This document shows, piece by piece, positions 10,918 to 24,300 of a DNA stretch of 64,000 nt. The notes beneath the pieces were generated by a model. That model had not been told where the DNA came from. It made no database searches and saw only the letters and a program-made list of their open reading frames with translations. The DNA lies in contig NC_092317.1 in NCBI RefSeq assembly GCF_036785885.1, positions 39,483,329-39,547,328 on the forward strand. Reading direction: 5' to 3'. Positions within the stretch are counted from its first letter, which is position 1. Every line of letters starts with the position of its first letter. Made by a program: the position numbers and the translations under genes. Origin of the DNA: Coffea arabica (lineage: Eukaryota > Streptophyta > Magnoliopsida > Gentianales > Rubiaceae).

Positions 10918-12320
10918 GTTAGGCATATACCTTGAGTTGTTGAACTCTTTTTTCAGCCTTTTTTTTCATTATTTTTTAAGAAAAAATCTGTCTTATCTTA
11001 ATTTTTGAATTATCTTATCTTATTTATCTATCAAGGAATTTTGAAAGAGTTAAGTAGATGGTGTTTCGTCTTTTTCTTACAATTGCTTTTCATGAAATGA
11101 ACTTGGATGATTGTCATGATTATTTATTAGATTGGTTTAGTTTGTATGCACTAGAAGAAAGGATATGGAGCATTGTTGGCTTTTAGAGCATCCCAAGTTC
11201 ATATACTTAATAATCTGCCCATGATGAAAGCTTTTTATTTCATTTAACTTTTTTTGCACATCAAAATCTTGCTAAATGATTACAGACTCTGAATGATTAC
11301 ACTTATTCTTCTTGAATGATTTTGAATGCTTTTGACTGAATAAATAGTGTGTACAGACTAGGAATTCATTGGTTATTTATGCTTATGCATTTTATGATTA
11401 TGTTTCTGATTTTTTGCAGCAGAATGCTGAACTGAGTACTCATGTGGCTAAGCAGTAAAGAGGAAGGAATCTGCTGTCCTGTGTTAGGCATTCATGTCGT
11501 TTGATTATGAGTGCAGTTTCATTGGATGTTTTTTAGTTAATGTGTATTATGTAGTTATAGTTGTTAGAGCACTCAAGCACAGAAATTCTGTAATAGCTAG
11601 GTTGTTGCCATTTCAGTTTGTATATACCTTACTCTTTTTATATGTATTTATGGATCATGATGTTATGTACATTTTTTGTATTCCATGCAGTTAGTGACTT
11701 TCTCTGAACATATTTTGTTCTATTTGCCTAGATAGATGTTTCTGCTTGAATAATGGTAAGGGTACAATGTGAAAATGGTATATTAGGAGCTCGGGAAGAT
11801 GTACTTTCCTAGCTCATGAAGTTGAAACCCACTCAATCGCTGATGAATAGCAGTCACACTATACAAGTGAACATTGATCATATAATTTCTGAAGCATTCT
11901 TGATGGGAGAAAAAGACTTTGGGGTTAAGAATCAAGAAATCATATAGAGAAAAAGTTGAAAGTAATGTAAAGCGAGATTATAGAGCTTTCCTAAAATTGA
12001 TTCTTTATTTGGTTCATTATTTTTGAAATAAGTTCAATTCTTGGACCTCCTTTTTTTTGCACATTGCTTTTTCATTTTTTTTTGTGTTCGTCCTAGATTA
12101 GATTAATAGTTTAAATATACTTTCAACAGTAATTAATTTATTATCAGTTCCACAATTTAGATCTTAATTTTCTTTTTATGACGTTTGTATAACCTATAAA
12201 AGTGTTGGGTATATCATAATTGTTAACGTGTCTAAAAGAAATGCCTTCTTATATACAAAACAATTAATGTCATTTTTATATACAAAAACAAGTAATGTCA
12301 TTTTTAATGTGAAGTGCCTT
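10918..12320. other. Helitron interior, no gene seen
   Basis: T-rich non-coding sequence downstream of the last kinase exon. A short piece near 11420-11457 is preceded by a TTTTTTGCAG acceptor-like site and could be one more captured exon, but I could not match it to the kinase. Confidence 0.35.
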
Positions 12321-13162
12321 ATTGAATTTCACTTTGTGTATTTCAAGCTTCTCTGGCCTCCAAAGACGGAAATTCGCTGAGAAGATTTTGAGTGCTCTGC
12401 CCAGTTTCTTTTTTTTTTTTTTGAAGTTAGGGATATTTGAAGTTTAACGACCGTTATACAACTTTCAAAACAAACAAATTCATTCTAATTTTTTGTTTAT
12501 AATTTTATAAACCAAATCGCGGTCACTTTCATAAAAGTCATATTTTTCTATAAAAGACCAACTCTTTATGACTTTCCTCCATTATAAGAACAGAGTACCC
12601 ATTTTTTCATAAACAAATTTATTTATTGGATAAAATAAAAATAAATTCATTTTTCAATAAAAACACCAGTTCTTTATGACTTTCCTCCATTATAAGAACA
12701 GAGTACCCATTTTTTCATAAAATACCAGCTCTATATGACTTTAGAATGAAGGGTTACAATCTCGCTGTCTCTATTACCATCAACTTTTGACTCCCTACTT
12801 CTTCCATCCCACCCAACACCAGAATGAACAAGATTTCACAAAAGATCTAATCTTGCATGAAATGATCAACTATAAAGCTTTATTAATATGCCAACCTTTT
12901 TTTTAAAATTAAGAAACAAAATGTATCAATAAGAGACAAACAAATACAAAATATCATTTTGTTATTTTAATTAAGATACATATTTAATATACGTAGACAG
13001 AGCAAAACTATAATGAAACGAACAAATTTATCTCTCATTTGTATATAATTATTTAGAACTTGGCATAAACAAGTGATTGCAACTCAATAATTTAGGAAAA
13101 ATTATTGAATTTCACTTTGTGTATTTCAAGCTTCTCTGGCCTCCAAAGACGAAAATTCGTTG
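12321..13162. repeat. Direct repeat pair, 59 bp, 783 bp apart
   Basis: The block 'ATTGAATTTCACTTTGTG..' through '..CCTCCAAAGACG' occurs at 12321-12379 and again at 13104-13162 with only a few differences. Both copies lie in the right part of the Helitron. Confidence 0.9.
12553..12742. repeat. Tandem repeat, period about 108 bp
   Basis: A block containing 'CTTTATGACTTTCCTCCATT' and 'AACAGAGTACCCATTTTTTC' occurs at about 12563 and 12671, with a partial third start at about 12725. Non-coding, inside the Helitron. Confidence 0.85.
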
Positions 13163-13293
13163 ACAAAAAAAGACTTGTAGAATACCTATACTAAAAAATA
13201 GACTTTTCTACATAAATTATTATTTTGATTAGTTCAAAACTGGGCATGGCATTTTATATTTCTATCGCGCAAAGCGCGTTCATGCCTCCTAGT

Positions 13294-14090
13294 TTCAATA
13301 GATGAATGGTGGACATGTTATGGTAGTACTGCACCTAATTTGTAAAAACTAGCTATATATGTTCTCAGCCAAACTTGCAGTGCTTCTGCTTGTGAAAGGA
13401 ATTAAAGTTTGTTTGAGCATATCCACTCCAAGAAGAGAAATAGATTGGAGTATCAAAAACTAAATAATTTGATTTATGCACACACTACAATTTAAGATTG
13501 CAGCAAGGGTAAACTAATTTTTGCAATAGATTGGAGTATCAAAAACTAAATGATTTGATTTATGCACACTACAATTTAAGATTGCAGCAAGGGTAAACTA
13601 ATTTTTGCAATCTAATTTTTGTTTTAGTAGGATGGTATTTGTTATTTAACTAGTTTTAATGTTTTGTATTATTAGAAATGCAAGGCATCGAAATTATGAT
13701 CCTATTGATTTTGAGGACTTCAGCACCAATGAAACTTGGATTTGGACTACAAATTTTCACGGTTGACATCAATTGAATTAGAAAGTTTTAGGAATGAAAT
13801 AGCTGCATTTGCTATCGACCGACAAAGTGGTGAGCTATTCTATTTGAGCTATATGCTTGCTTAATCTTTTCATTTCGTTTTTTGCTAAATACAATCTAAA
13901 TTGAGTGCATGGTTCATTAGTTTTTGTTACTTATATAAATGAAACTCCAAATTTGGATGAATTGGACATTAGAGATGAAGATAATGTTGGAAGAAATCAT
14001 CTTAATGCAAGCTATGGTGCGTCCAATTTTGGTGATGCCAATGAACTTGGCGGTACTAAATTTGGTAGAAGTTGGGAACCATTGGCATAA
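13294..14090 (+). pseudogene. hAT transposase, 3' part (C-terminal dimerisation domain)
   Basis: Immediately after the Helitron end, hAT coding resumes: 'DEWWTCYGS', then 'LSQTCSASACERN', 'IHSKKRNRLEYQKLNNLIY', then after an intron (GT near 13593, AG at 13675) 'RHRNYDPIDFEDF'. A final acidic segment, 'NETPNLDELDIRDED', ends at 14090. This is the signature of the hAT C-terminal dimerisation domain. Stops (for example in 'APNL*KLA') and a tandem duplication inactivate it. Together with 6130-7765 it forms one transposase gene split by the Helitron. Confidence 0.85.
13440..13609. repeat. Tandem duplication, 86 + 84 bp, in hAT exon/intron
   Basis: Two copies (13440-13525 and 13526-13609) cover the end of a hAT exon and the first bases of its intron, including the splice donor. 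The second copy lacks one CA. Confidence 0.95.
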
Positions 14091-14698
14091 GTAATAGATG
14101 AAGTGAACAATTGAAGCGATAAATTGTGGTGTTATTTATGTTTATCATTTTATGAATTTATGTTCGGTTGTACTAAATTGACTGTTCGTGACTTAGGTTT
14201 GGTGGTTTGATACTTAGATTTATCATTTGTGTTTGTGTGTAATATCAATATAAATTCATGAACTAAATACCATGTATGATTATGGCTTGTGTGTATAATG
14301 TATAAATAGGTTATGGTTTATTAAGATTTAAGAATTTCCGTACTTATTATAATTTATATATTTATTTAATTATATTATATATATTTTGTATTTTATAGTG
14401 TGATTCGGCAGTTGAAACAGTGAATTACACTTGAACAGCCAACTCACCAATCCGGTCCTCTGCCAGGTTGATGTCCGGTTGGTTTTAAAAACTACAGTTT
14501 GGCGTCCAATAGTTCAGTTGGTTTGCAAATTGCAACTGGTATGTTTGTTAAAGGGTTTTCTGCATTTTCCCCAATCTCATCTCAAAGTAACCGGTTCAGA
14601 CCGATTGAGAAATTCTTCCTATATTTTTGTGCAACTGAAGCCCACACCACTAGTCTTAAAAGACCTGCTGGTGGCAAAATTCAATAGCAGAGGAGAAA
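14091..14698 (+). promoter_or_regulatory. hAT right flank and presumed DExH14 promoter/5' UTR
   Basis: Only 608 bp separate the last hAT coding base from the helicase start codon, so promoter and 5' leader must lie in or next to transposon-derived sequence. A TATA-rich stretch is at about 14350-14395 (TTATATTATATATATTTTG). A short upstream ATG frame at about 14541-14687 ends before the main start and could be an uORF if transcribed. 'AACCGGTTCAGACCGATT'-like motifs near 14590 may belong to the hAT end. The transcription start is not determinable. Confidence 0.4.
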
Positions 14699-17600
14699 AT
14701 GCTGCTGGAACTTCCGCGGTTAACGAATTCTCTCCGCGATCCTTTTGATGTTGATCAAGCGTATCTTCATCGCAAAACCATCCTCCAAAACCTCAAACCT
14801 CCCAGGTTCTCCTATCCAACTTTCCAATTTTAGGATTCTTTTGGTAATTTTTAACTCGATTTTTTGGTAATGCAATATGCACTTTTTGTTTTTTTTGTTT
14901 TTAGTTCTGCCAATTCAGTTCAAGAATCGCAACTCGCTCGGAAGATTGTATATAGATGGGATGATGGTATTGTAGAAATTTTTATATTGTTGTATAGAGT
15001 TCAGTTAATTTGTTTTACAGGTTTCATTTTTTGATTTTTTAAAATAATTTTAACAGCGTCTAATGAAGTGCGGCAAGTGTACAAACAATTTATTGGAGCG
15101 GTGGTGGAGTTGATGGGCGGCGAAGTGGTGTCAGAGGAGTTTCAGGAGGTGGCTCTGAGTGTATATAAGCTTTTTTGTACCCAATTGGAGGATGTGGAAG
15201 ATGATCAAGTGGATAAGATTATTGCTGAGAAGAAGTAAGGAAGAGAAGTTTTATTGATTACAAACAATTTTTTTTTGTGATAGCATTTGCCCCCTTGAAT
15301 CTTGATCATTGAATTTGTTGGCAGTTCTTTCACAAATTTTCTTAAGAGGTTCACTAGTCATGTTACATAATTTAATTGAGAGTGTTATGGAGTTGCAACA
15401 TTAGAGGCATGCGCAAAGTTGCTTAACTATTCTATTGTGGACCTTCTGTCTAGTCTCTGTACCTGGTCGTCATCTAATGTTTGTTAAAGGAAGACTTTGA
15501 ACCTCTCTCGGCTATTTACGTAGTTCCAGTGTTATTGGTAATTTTTTCTTTATCTGTTTTGTATTCCTTTCCTTATGAACATTAAAGGGCTGAATAAATT
15601 TGGCATGTGGCTATTCTATATGAATGGGAACTATGATTGGTTGCACTTTGCAGGAAGACATGTTAGGCTATCCGACAATACATTTTCTTCTTTGAATAAT
15701 ATTTGCAATTGCTGATCGGATAAATATATGCTTAGAAGGACAGAGGGCATGCAGACTTAGTTGATATTGGTGTAAACATGTTTTTGCTTGGTAATGGTTA
15801 GAAATTCGATGACCTAAGTATACTAGTGTATTAATAAAAGCTGTTTAACTGTATATGGGTTGAATACGATGTTAAAGTTTTTGGCTTTGAAAAAATTCAT
15901 GGGTTTTTTCTATACGTTCCAGATTAGATTTGCAAAAGCTGTTCGGTTATGAAGTTCCTCTTTCAAAGCTGCAAAGAGTACTCTCTTTAGTGAAGAGGCT
16001 TTTTGAGTTGCAGAAGAAGGATGATGGAACTGTGTATATACCAGAAGGGCAAGATAAGAGTGCTGATGATATGGAATTTGGTGCAGATCTGGTTTTTCGA
16101 GCCCCCACACGGTTTCTAGTTGATGTTGTCTTGGAGGACAGTGATCTGTTTATTGAGGAGGCCACTGAAATTCCAAATCATGGTGCATGGTATGAGCTTG
16201 GTGACTCAGCAACTTACATTCCTTCTGCAAGTGGAGGAAACGTTGACTTAGAGTGGTTAAGGGATGCTTGTGATAAGATAGTTAGTGAAAGTATTTCGCA
16301 GCTACCTCGAGATGAACTGGCAATGGCAATTTGCCGAGTACTTGATTCCGAGAAACCAGGTGACGAGGTGAGTGGATATGTGCTTCATTGTTGTCCAAGA
16401 TCCTTTTTCTGGGATTTTGATTTCATAAAATAACACAAGTTCTTATATCATTTACCATTTTATTTTCAAGATAGCTGGAGACTTGCTGGATCTTGTTGGT
16501 GATAGTGCATTTGAAATTGTTCAAGATCTCATCATGGTATGTATAAGAATGCCGCATAAAAGTTGGTGTGCTATTTTGCGCGATGATTTGGTTAGTTGTT
16601 CTGCTCATGATGAATTGTTCATGTGTCAATGGTCTAATCACCAGAATAAACAGTTTGTATAGGATTTCATACTTTTTGCATGAAACTGATGATAACTTAC
16701 ATATTTGAAACCTCAGTTGGAACCAATCTGTTGAAAGAAAGCCCCCATTCATCCAACTCATAAGTCTACCTTTCTTTTTGGTGGGTTTCAAATGATTCAC
16801 CAGTTGGTGGTTAGATTCATTTAAAATGGGTAAATAGGATAAAAATGATGAAGCCATTTTTTCTGGAACTTCGTAGGACACCTAGATGTAATTAAGTCAC
16901 ACGGGAATAAGCGGAATGAGTAGCAGTAGAGAGAGAATGAAAGTTCTGGTGGCTTCTCTGCACTTGTGAGTGCATATCATGGTTTGTGAAAGTTGACGGC
17001 ATCTGTGCTTTTTACATCTCGATCATTTCTAAAGATAGAGGCGGCATTTTGTATGTTTCATTTCATTTTGACTTTTGATGCTTTCTCATGTCTAATATAC
17101 TTTTAAGGGAAAATTTGGCCATTTGAGTTGTGCAATTTTGGAATAGAAGAAGCCTCAGTGAACACTGGCAACACCTATAATGGCCCTAATGTAGCAAAAT
17201 TCCTTGTCGGGTAAGTTCTGAATGAGGAACGCTGCTCATTAGTAGTGAATATTTTGAAGCTTGGAGCAAAGGGAGCTGAGCTTAGTTGCCCTCAGTTTTG
17301 GTGAATTTTGGTTACTTTTAATGGTTTTGGTGGCCAAAATGGATCTATGTGGAAAACAGAGTAAAACTTGCTTAGAGTATCTAGATGAGATGGCCATAGT
17401 GTCACCTGCAGTGTGACGTGCAGCTGAGTTGGTGGGGGAACTTAGGGAAGGAGGAGAATAAAAGAAAAAGGAACAGGGGTGTAAAAAACAAGAAAAAAAA
17501 TAAAAAAGAATATTGATTTGGAAACTGATGCTTAAATAAGGACATACCAGATTGAAATGGGAATTGACTTAAATATATTCAGACTCTTTGCCATCATATT

Positions 17601-18374
17601 TACATTTCCGTTCTGAATCAAATAGCCTGCCTTGCATTTGCTGTTGAGGTTGGATATGCCACCAGGTTTGAGGTTGATTGTAAATTCCAAGTAGATCATG
17701 AGGCACTTCTGCATAATTTTAGCAAATTACTGCACAATCGACCAAAACGGGCTAGAATACGGGGCATAAACCCATTTCACTGATTATCCACCAGATTCAA
17801 TGCTTGTTTCTTTTGTGGTTAACTCCACAGCAATCTTTTCTTTACTAATTTATTCTGAAACTTTTCCTCCATGTTCAGCATAGGAAGGAACTTCTCGATG
17901 CTATTCATCATGGGCTATTTGTGCTGAAGTCTGACAAGAAGGCTTCTAACGCGCAGTCTCGTATGCCTAGCTATGGCACTCAGGTTACCATATGCACCTT
18001 TCTTGCTGTATTCTCAAGATTTGTAGTACTTACTAGAATGGTTTATTCAAGTTTTGCCATTTTTCCTCTTTCAGGTTACAGTTCAAACAGAGTCTGAACG
18101 TCAATTTGATAAACTTCGCCGGAAGGAAGAGAAGAAGCACAGACGTGGAACTGATCATGGAGTTGAAAATGATTTATCTGCTATGACATTTAGTTCCTTA
18201 CTGCAAGCAAGTGAGAAAAAAGGGCTATTTGATGATATCATTGGGAGAGGTGATGCTCATGAGCTACCAGTTACTGCACTTCCTCAAGGCACCATTAAGA
18301 AGCATTACAAGGGTTATGAAGAAGTGATCATTCCTCCAAAGCCAACTGCACCAATGAAACCTGGAGAAAAACTG
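14699..18374 (+). other. DExH14: DExH14 exons 1-7: N-terminal region
   Basis: Exons: 14699-14805, 14905-14966, 15057-15234, 15923-16367, 16471-16536, 17879-17983, 18075-18374 (residues 1-421). This part precedes the helicase core and holds the family's helical N-terminal segment, with a charged '[10 protein letters not shown]' stretch in exon 7. Each junction uses GT..AG and keeps the frame. Confidence 0.9.
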
Positions 18375-21300
18375 GTAATTTCTGTTTCTTTGGCTTCTTT
18401 CTGATTTCTCTGGCAAGCTGGTGGCCAATTTGTGATAATGATCTAGGTCTATGTCAGCCAGAGGTCATATAGACATTATTGGTACTATTTTAATAAGATA
18501 GGCTTTCTTTATTTGATTTTCCTCCTCATTGCATGTTGGGCTTGAAATATAATGGCTATGAACCTAGGAGGAACTAATCATAACCAAAGTTTAATTTTGT
18601 TTATTTAACTACTTGTCACCAACTATCCTTTTAACTTCTAAAAGGTAAAGAATTTGTCATTCCATCTGTTTTAGCTGTTGGCTTCAACATTTATTGTCAA
18701 ATTGGCATATGTGTCATACATAATGTTGCTTTAGGAAGATGAAAATGCTTGGATCCTTTATTTATTACTTATTACTCAAATAATTGGGTATTAGTCATGT
18801 CTATTCTTTTTTTAGCTTTTTCCCTCCACGACTGGCACTATCTCACAGCCCCCACCAACTGTGCTGCCATTTTTACCATCTTCCACCACTGCCCAAACCA
18901 CCCTTACAACCACTACTGACTCCCACCCTAATCAGCAGTGGAATCCTATCTATACATTGTACTGTTTGCCAGACACCATCAGCCCCTTAGCCACCCCCAG
19001 AGTATACTGTGCATCTCCAACTATTTTGTTGCACAAACGTTCAGTTAAGCCAAGGAAGCTTAAGTGATATCATCATGAATCTAGGCTAAACTATTGTGCC
19101 CAACCTGCAGAAGTGTAAAACTCTTCCATAAATGGCAATTAAGGCCTAGACCCAACACTGATTATGTTATATCTAGAATGTTCTGTGTTAGTACTTCATT
19201 TTGTTTGTTTGAGACTATCTTGTGCTGTCATATTGGAATGATCTACCACAATAACAGAAGTAGAGAAAAAGTAAGGTTTGAGGCAGGGAACAGAATAAAG
19301 GGTGCTGTGGTGGTTGGTGGGAGGGGAGTACTGGGAAGGGATAAACAAGTTAAAGGACAAAGAATACAATAACTCTCTCTCTCTCTCTCTAAGAGAAGTT
19401 TTGTTCAGTGTATTACCTATCAAATGGAATCAAAGCTGTTTGGAGCCACTAGTTGAGTTACAATCTTTTTACCCCCGTAACTAGAGCAGAACACCTTGAA
19501 ACCAGGAAAAAAAGGGGAAAGAAATGAAAGAAAAGATGTACACCAGTTGTTGAAAGCCTTTGTCTAGGTATTGTACCTTTATATCTTGTTATCTCAATCT
19601 TTGATGCAGACAGTATTTGTTGCTTAATCAATACCACTGTAGTAGAACATTGATTATGGAGGCATAGGATGTGATTATTTGCTTTTGGCATGCACTTCTG
19701 AGGTATCAAGGAGTTGTTTACAAAATTGGGATGAAAGGCAGAATTAGTGTGAAACTAATGAGGGAAGAGGAGGATCTGCTGATTTTGGACATTGGTAGGG
19801 GTCTCTGCAAGTTGGTAGTACTAAGGGTGTTGGAGGGGGAGTCTTGAAGAAGAGGGGATTGATCGTGCTAGACTTATGAGGTTTGGTGGCTGTGCAAGTG
19901 GGGAATGAGAGATTGCATTGATGGTATTGGGAGGAAGGGGCAAAGAAGGTGTTGGTGTTCACATTTAGCAAGGAGGAAGGGGTTGGTGGTGCTGGAGATT
20001 GCCATACTGGGGGAGAGGTGAATTTGATAGATTTAGCAGGCATTTGGTTTGATCTTCTCTTTTAGCTATATGCTAAACTGGTATTGTCTTTTAAGCCTAA
20101 TTATGATATATTTCAGATGTCATGGATGGCAAGTCCCTTTGGAGTTTGAAGATTACAAAATATGAAAAAATGGTGAATAATATATGAGTTTCAGAAATTT
20201 AACCCAAAGCTCATTGTCAAACTTTAAGATGTCTTCATCCAACTAGTTCGGTTAATGGTAATGCTCGCTGATACTGTGCTAATGTTGCTTTTAGGTTTGA
20301 ACAAGACTTGTCCTTTAATGACCTTAAATTTCATTTTGTTGGATAGGAGGAGAAAAGAGCCTCTCAACCCCAAAAATTAGACTGGTATGAAATAATTGAC
20401 CAGAAAGTTATTAAGTACATACAACTTTAGAAGAGAAAAGTACATTTTTTTTTTTGGCTGTCAAATAGGAGAAGACTTTTCGATGATTCGAAAGACGAAC
20501 TTGTTGAGTTGCTATGGCACAAGTAATTGCATGATTGTTCATTGCATAACTGTGAAGTTATTTATTGACCAATCTTTTAGAAGTACATCTCCAGGAGCAG
20601 CCCAAAAATGATTCTTGTGGAAAGTAACATCTGACTGATAATAATTGAACTTATTCAAATGGATCAAGTGAATTGCATTTCTTGCTACTAAATTTTTAGT
20701 AAAACAAAGCTTGGCTAAAAAAATGTTGCATGCATTGTCACTATAAAATTTATAGTTTTATCTACTTTAGTCAATTTCTTTTTTATCTTTTGATATATCA
20801 TAGATTTACTGATTAAGTACTTCAAGGACCATGGTAAACATATCTTCAAATTCGCACCTAGGCAGCAGCATGCCTTACATGAATGCCCTTCAATATGATA
20901 GAAAAAGATGGAGCTGCTTTAGAAAACTAATGAAAGGGTGAAAAGTTTTCTCATTTAGTCATGGATTGGGTAATCAAGACAATATGTGAAATAAAAGTGT
21001 GAAGTTGATTGGTCTTGGCCTATTTATGTTGCCCAAAAAACTATTCTGTGTATGTTGTCAGTTGCATACGTAACTTTATGCGTTTGATTTTTTATTTTTT
21101 ATTTTTTATGTCTTTTATCTCCAGTATCAGTATAACATGCATATGAGATAAAGGGAAAAGGGCTTAGTGTTTCAAACTTGTAGCGTATTTCTTATGTACA
21201 GTCTGAATTCTGTCATAGTAGTCGCTTTTGTTGGTTTACAGATTTGATGTTCTAGATACTTTTTCTTTCTTATGATGTGTCTTATCAGATTGAGATAAAG

Positions 21301-24300
21301 GAGTTAGATGACTTCGCTCAAGCTGCTTTCCATGGCTACAAGACCTTGAATCGTATTCAGAGTAGAATATTCCAGACTACATATAATACAAATGAAAACA
21401 TACTTGTGAGTTCCTATTGCATGCTTTGGAGAAATTATTTAAGGAAAATGTAGCTATTAGATATCAGAATGATTTTCATATATTTTCAGGTTTGTGCTCC
21501 AACAGGAGCTGGGAAAACAAATATAGCCATGATTGCCATTTTACACGAGGTATGCAGATGGTATCCATCTATGCTTCTCCCTGCAGTAATAGAAGGCATT
21601 TTGATCAGGAGCAATCATCACATTTTCTGTTCTAGTTTTGAGTTTTTAGGCACATAAGTTTGAGCATGTTTTGTTCATGTCTTCTTCAACTATTAATAAC
21701 TTTTGTCATGTCTAGCGGATTGTTTTGCATTTGTACCACAAAGCTTCTCGATCGTGCCCCTCTTCTTTTGACTTTATGATGCAGGATTTTGATATGTGCT
21801 TGCTTTTGACTTTCATGTGCTCTATCTTTTTATACTTTGAGATTTTCTGGCATAGGTTTTCTTACTGGTTTATTTGCTTGCTCTTCTTAAACTTTAATAC
21901 TGATCAACAATCTCCCTTGCAGTTGTCACAGTAATTTGTTTTTAGTCTGTGGTCTGGAACTTTTCAGGCTTTGATTCCTATAATTTCATTGAACAGAAAA
22001 ATGCACTTGTGAGGGTCTTGTGACAGAGTTTGGCTCCGTTTGGATAGCATTTGTTAGCAGTACTTCTAGGAAAATAATCCTGAGCTCATTTTGGGATGTA
22101 TGTATGTGGATAATAGATGGTTGGGAATATTCATGGGTGATTGCAAAAAGTGTTTAGAGAATATTCCAAAAAAAAAAAAATCCTAAATAATGGCCAATCT
22201 AAACATGGTCAGGGTGATTCTGGATCAAGACAATCTTTTGTTTTCTGATCCAGTTAGTATTGGAATAATTCTAGGGGATATCATGTGGTCGTGAAGTCTG
22301 ATTATCAATCTGAAGATATCAAGCTTTCTAATGAATTTTTTGCATCTATATGAGGATATATTTATGTGCAAAATAAAAAATTTTAGAGCCTGATGTTCAT
22401 GTGGCCTCATCGTTCATCTAGGTATCTTATGCTAGTCTAATCAACTTGTTGAATGGATTTAAGAGAGATATGTGGTAGTGCATAATACAGGATTTAGATT
22501 TTGATGGTAATGCAAAATGAAGAATTTAGAGTTTGACTTGCTAGTCTTGGAAGTATGATACACATAAGCTTGCAGTTTATTCTTGTTTGTTGTTTAATCA
22601 GCAGGCAAATAATTAGATTGTTCCTGCTATTAATTTGAAAGAATTCAGCTAAAAAGTTCATCAAACCGAATACCTTTTTTCCCCTACAAAGTGATGCAAA
22701 AATAATTAGGTTGAAGAGCTTCTAAAAGTTTTCACTTTACAGTAACTATTTTTAGCTGGACTTGTCTATTATTCATATATGTATTCTTGTAATGCAGATT
22801 AAACATCATTTCAGAGATGGTTACTTGCATAAAGATGAATTCAAGATAGTGTATGTTGCTCCTATGAAGGTACAGTTTGGCTTTGTTCGATCTTATTTTT
22901 TTTCCTTTTGATTTATGGCTCATTTTGTATCTTGTCCTCTCTAGGCATTAGCTGCAGAGGTTACTTCGACGTTTAGCCATCGATTGTCTCCATTGAATAT
23001 TATTGTGAGAGAACTTACTGGAGATATGCAACTTACAAAAAATGAACTTGAAGAAACACAGGTTGTTAGGCATACATATTGATATCTTTGATATATTTGA
23101 TTTCTTGTCATCATTTGCTCGTCATAGATTTTGTATCTTCTTGTCATATATTTCTTTTGATACATGTTAATCAGATGATAGTGACAACACCTGAGAAGTG
23201 GGATGTTATTACTCGTAAAAGCAGTGATATGTCGCTGTCATTGCTTGTGAAGCTCCTTATCATTGATGAAGTGCATCTATTGAATGATGATAGAGGTCCC
23301 GTAATAGAGGCATTAGTTGCTCGGACTCTTCGACAGGTCAGGAATTTTGGTTCATCTATTATATTTGAAGAAGCAGATCAGTTGTTTTTGTCAGTGCACT
23401 GCAATATGTGAGATAATTGTGGTCAGATAGGTGTAAATTTTAAGAGGGAGTGAACCCTGTTATATGGCCTGGGACAAATAAAAATAGATTCTAGGAGAAT
23501 GGCCAGAAAGGGATGATTGCATACTTATATTTTCTGGTAAATGGAAAGTCAAAAGTCATGATTTGGTGCCAAAATATCCATTTAATTTAGTAAAGGGCTG
23601 GAAACGTTAAAATTTTACATATGCATGTGCATCAGTGTGTTTGTGCTGTATAGAGAGAGAGAGAGGAGGAACTTATATGTTGTTTCTTTTCTGATTGTAG
23701 TAAGAAAATAGGATATAAGATGGGCTTGGGCACCACATCTCCTGCATGGAAGTCCATCTTATGGATGGACTTTTGCAAATGGCCTTCTACAAAATAAGAA
23801 ACATCTGATGGAGATGCATTTCAGAAGTGCTTTTAGATCTAAAAGCCCACTTATTCATTTAAATTATGTTTGGTGAAACTTTCAAGAACTGCATGAGAGT
23901 AATTGACAACATTGCGCTTTCTTGTAATTTGTCAACAAGCTATTACGTTAATTTTCTGTATGAGTTAATCTGTTAAACAACAATGCACTTGATATTCATA
24001 TAGGTGGTGTTTTCATTTGTTGATTCCACCTAGTTTTAGAATTCGATTTTGAAAACCCAGTTTTTGTTAAAGCTCTAGTTTACTTTTTTAGATCTAGATT
24101 TTATAATTTATTCAGTTGGCAAAAGAGCTAAAATATAGAATTTACCCAAAGTAGCTTTTGCTGATCTTTATTTATCAGCTTTTTTCAGCAACCATGAATT
24201 GCCCATAAGCAATTGCAAATAATAACTGACAAATATTGTATTGTCATTCACAAATAACCTAACTGTTTTTATTGCCGTGTCTAAAAGAAAAACTTAATTT

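Larger units (their letters stand above)
7804..13292 (+). mobile_element. Non-autonomous Helitron carrying host gene pieces
   Basis: The right end is a textbook Helitron terminus: a GC-rich hairpin (CGCGC-AAA-GCGCG, 13266-13278), a 10-base spacer, then CTAG (13289-13292) followed by a host T. The left end is placed at the TC after an A at 7803 (TCAACATAAGTAGATAAAGAGCC); 7788 is an alternative start. No Rep or helicase coding was found, so it depends on another element for mobility. It carries intron-containing fragments of a CDKC kinase gene (9713-10917) and several internal repeats. The flanking sequences on both sides belong to one hAT transposase gene, which fits insertion without target duplication, as is normal for Helitrons. 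Confidence 0.75.

Noticed and set aside
18784..20043. Pro/Ser/Thr-rich ORFs in intron 7
   Set aside because: Low-complexity, strand-biased intron sequence; no domain, and the helicase frame skips it with good splice sites.
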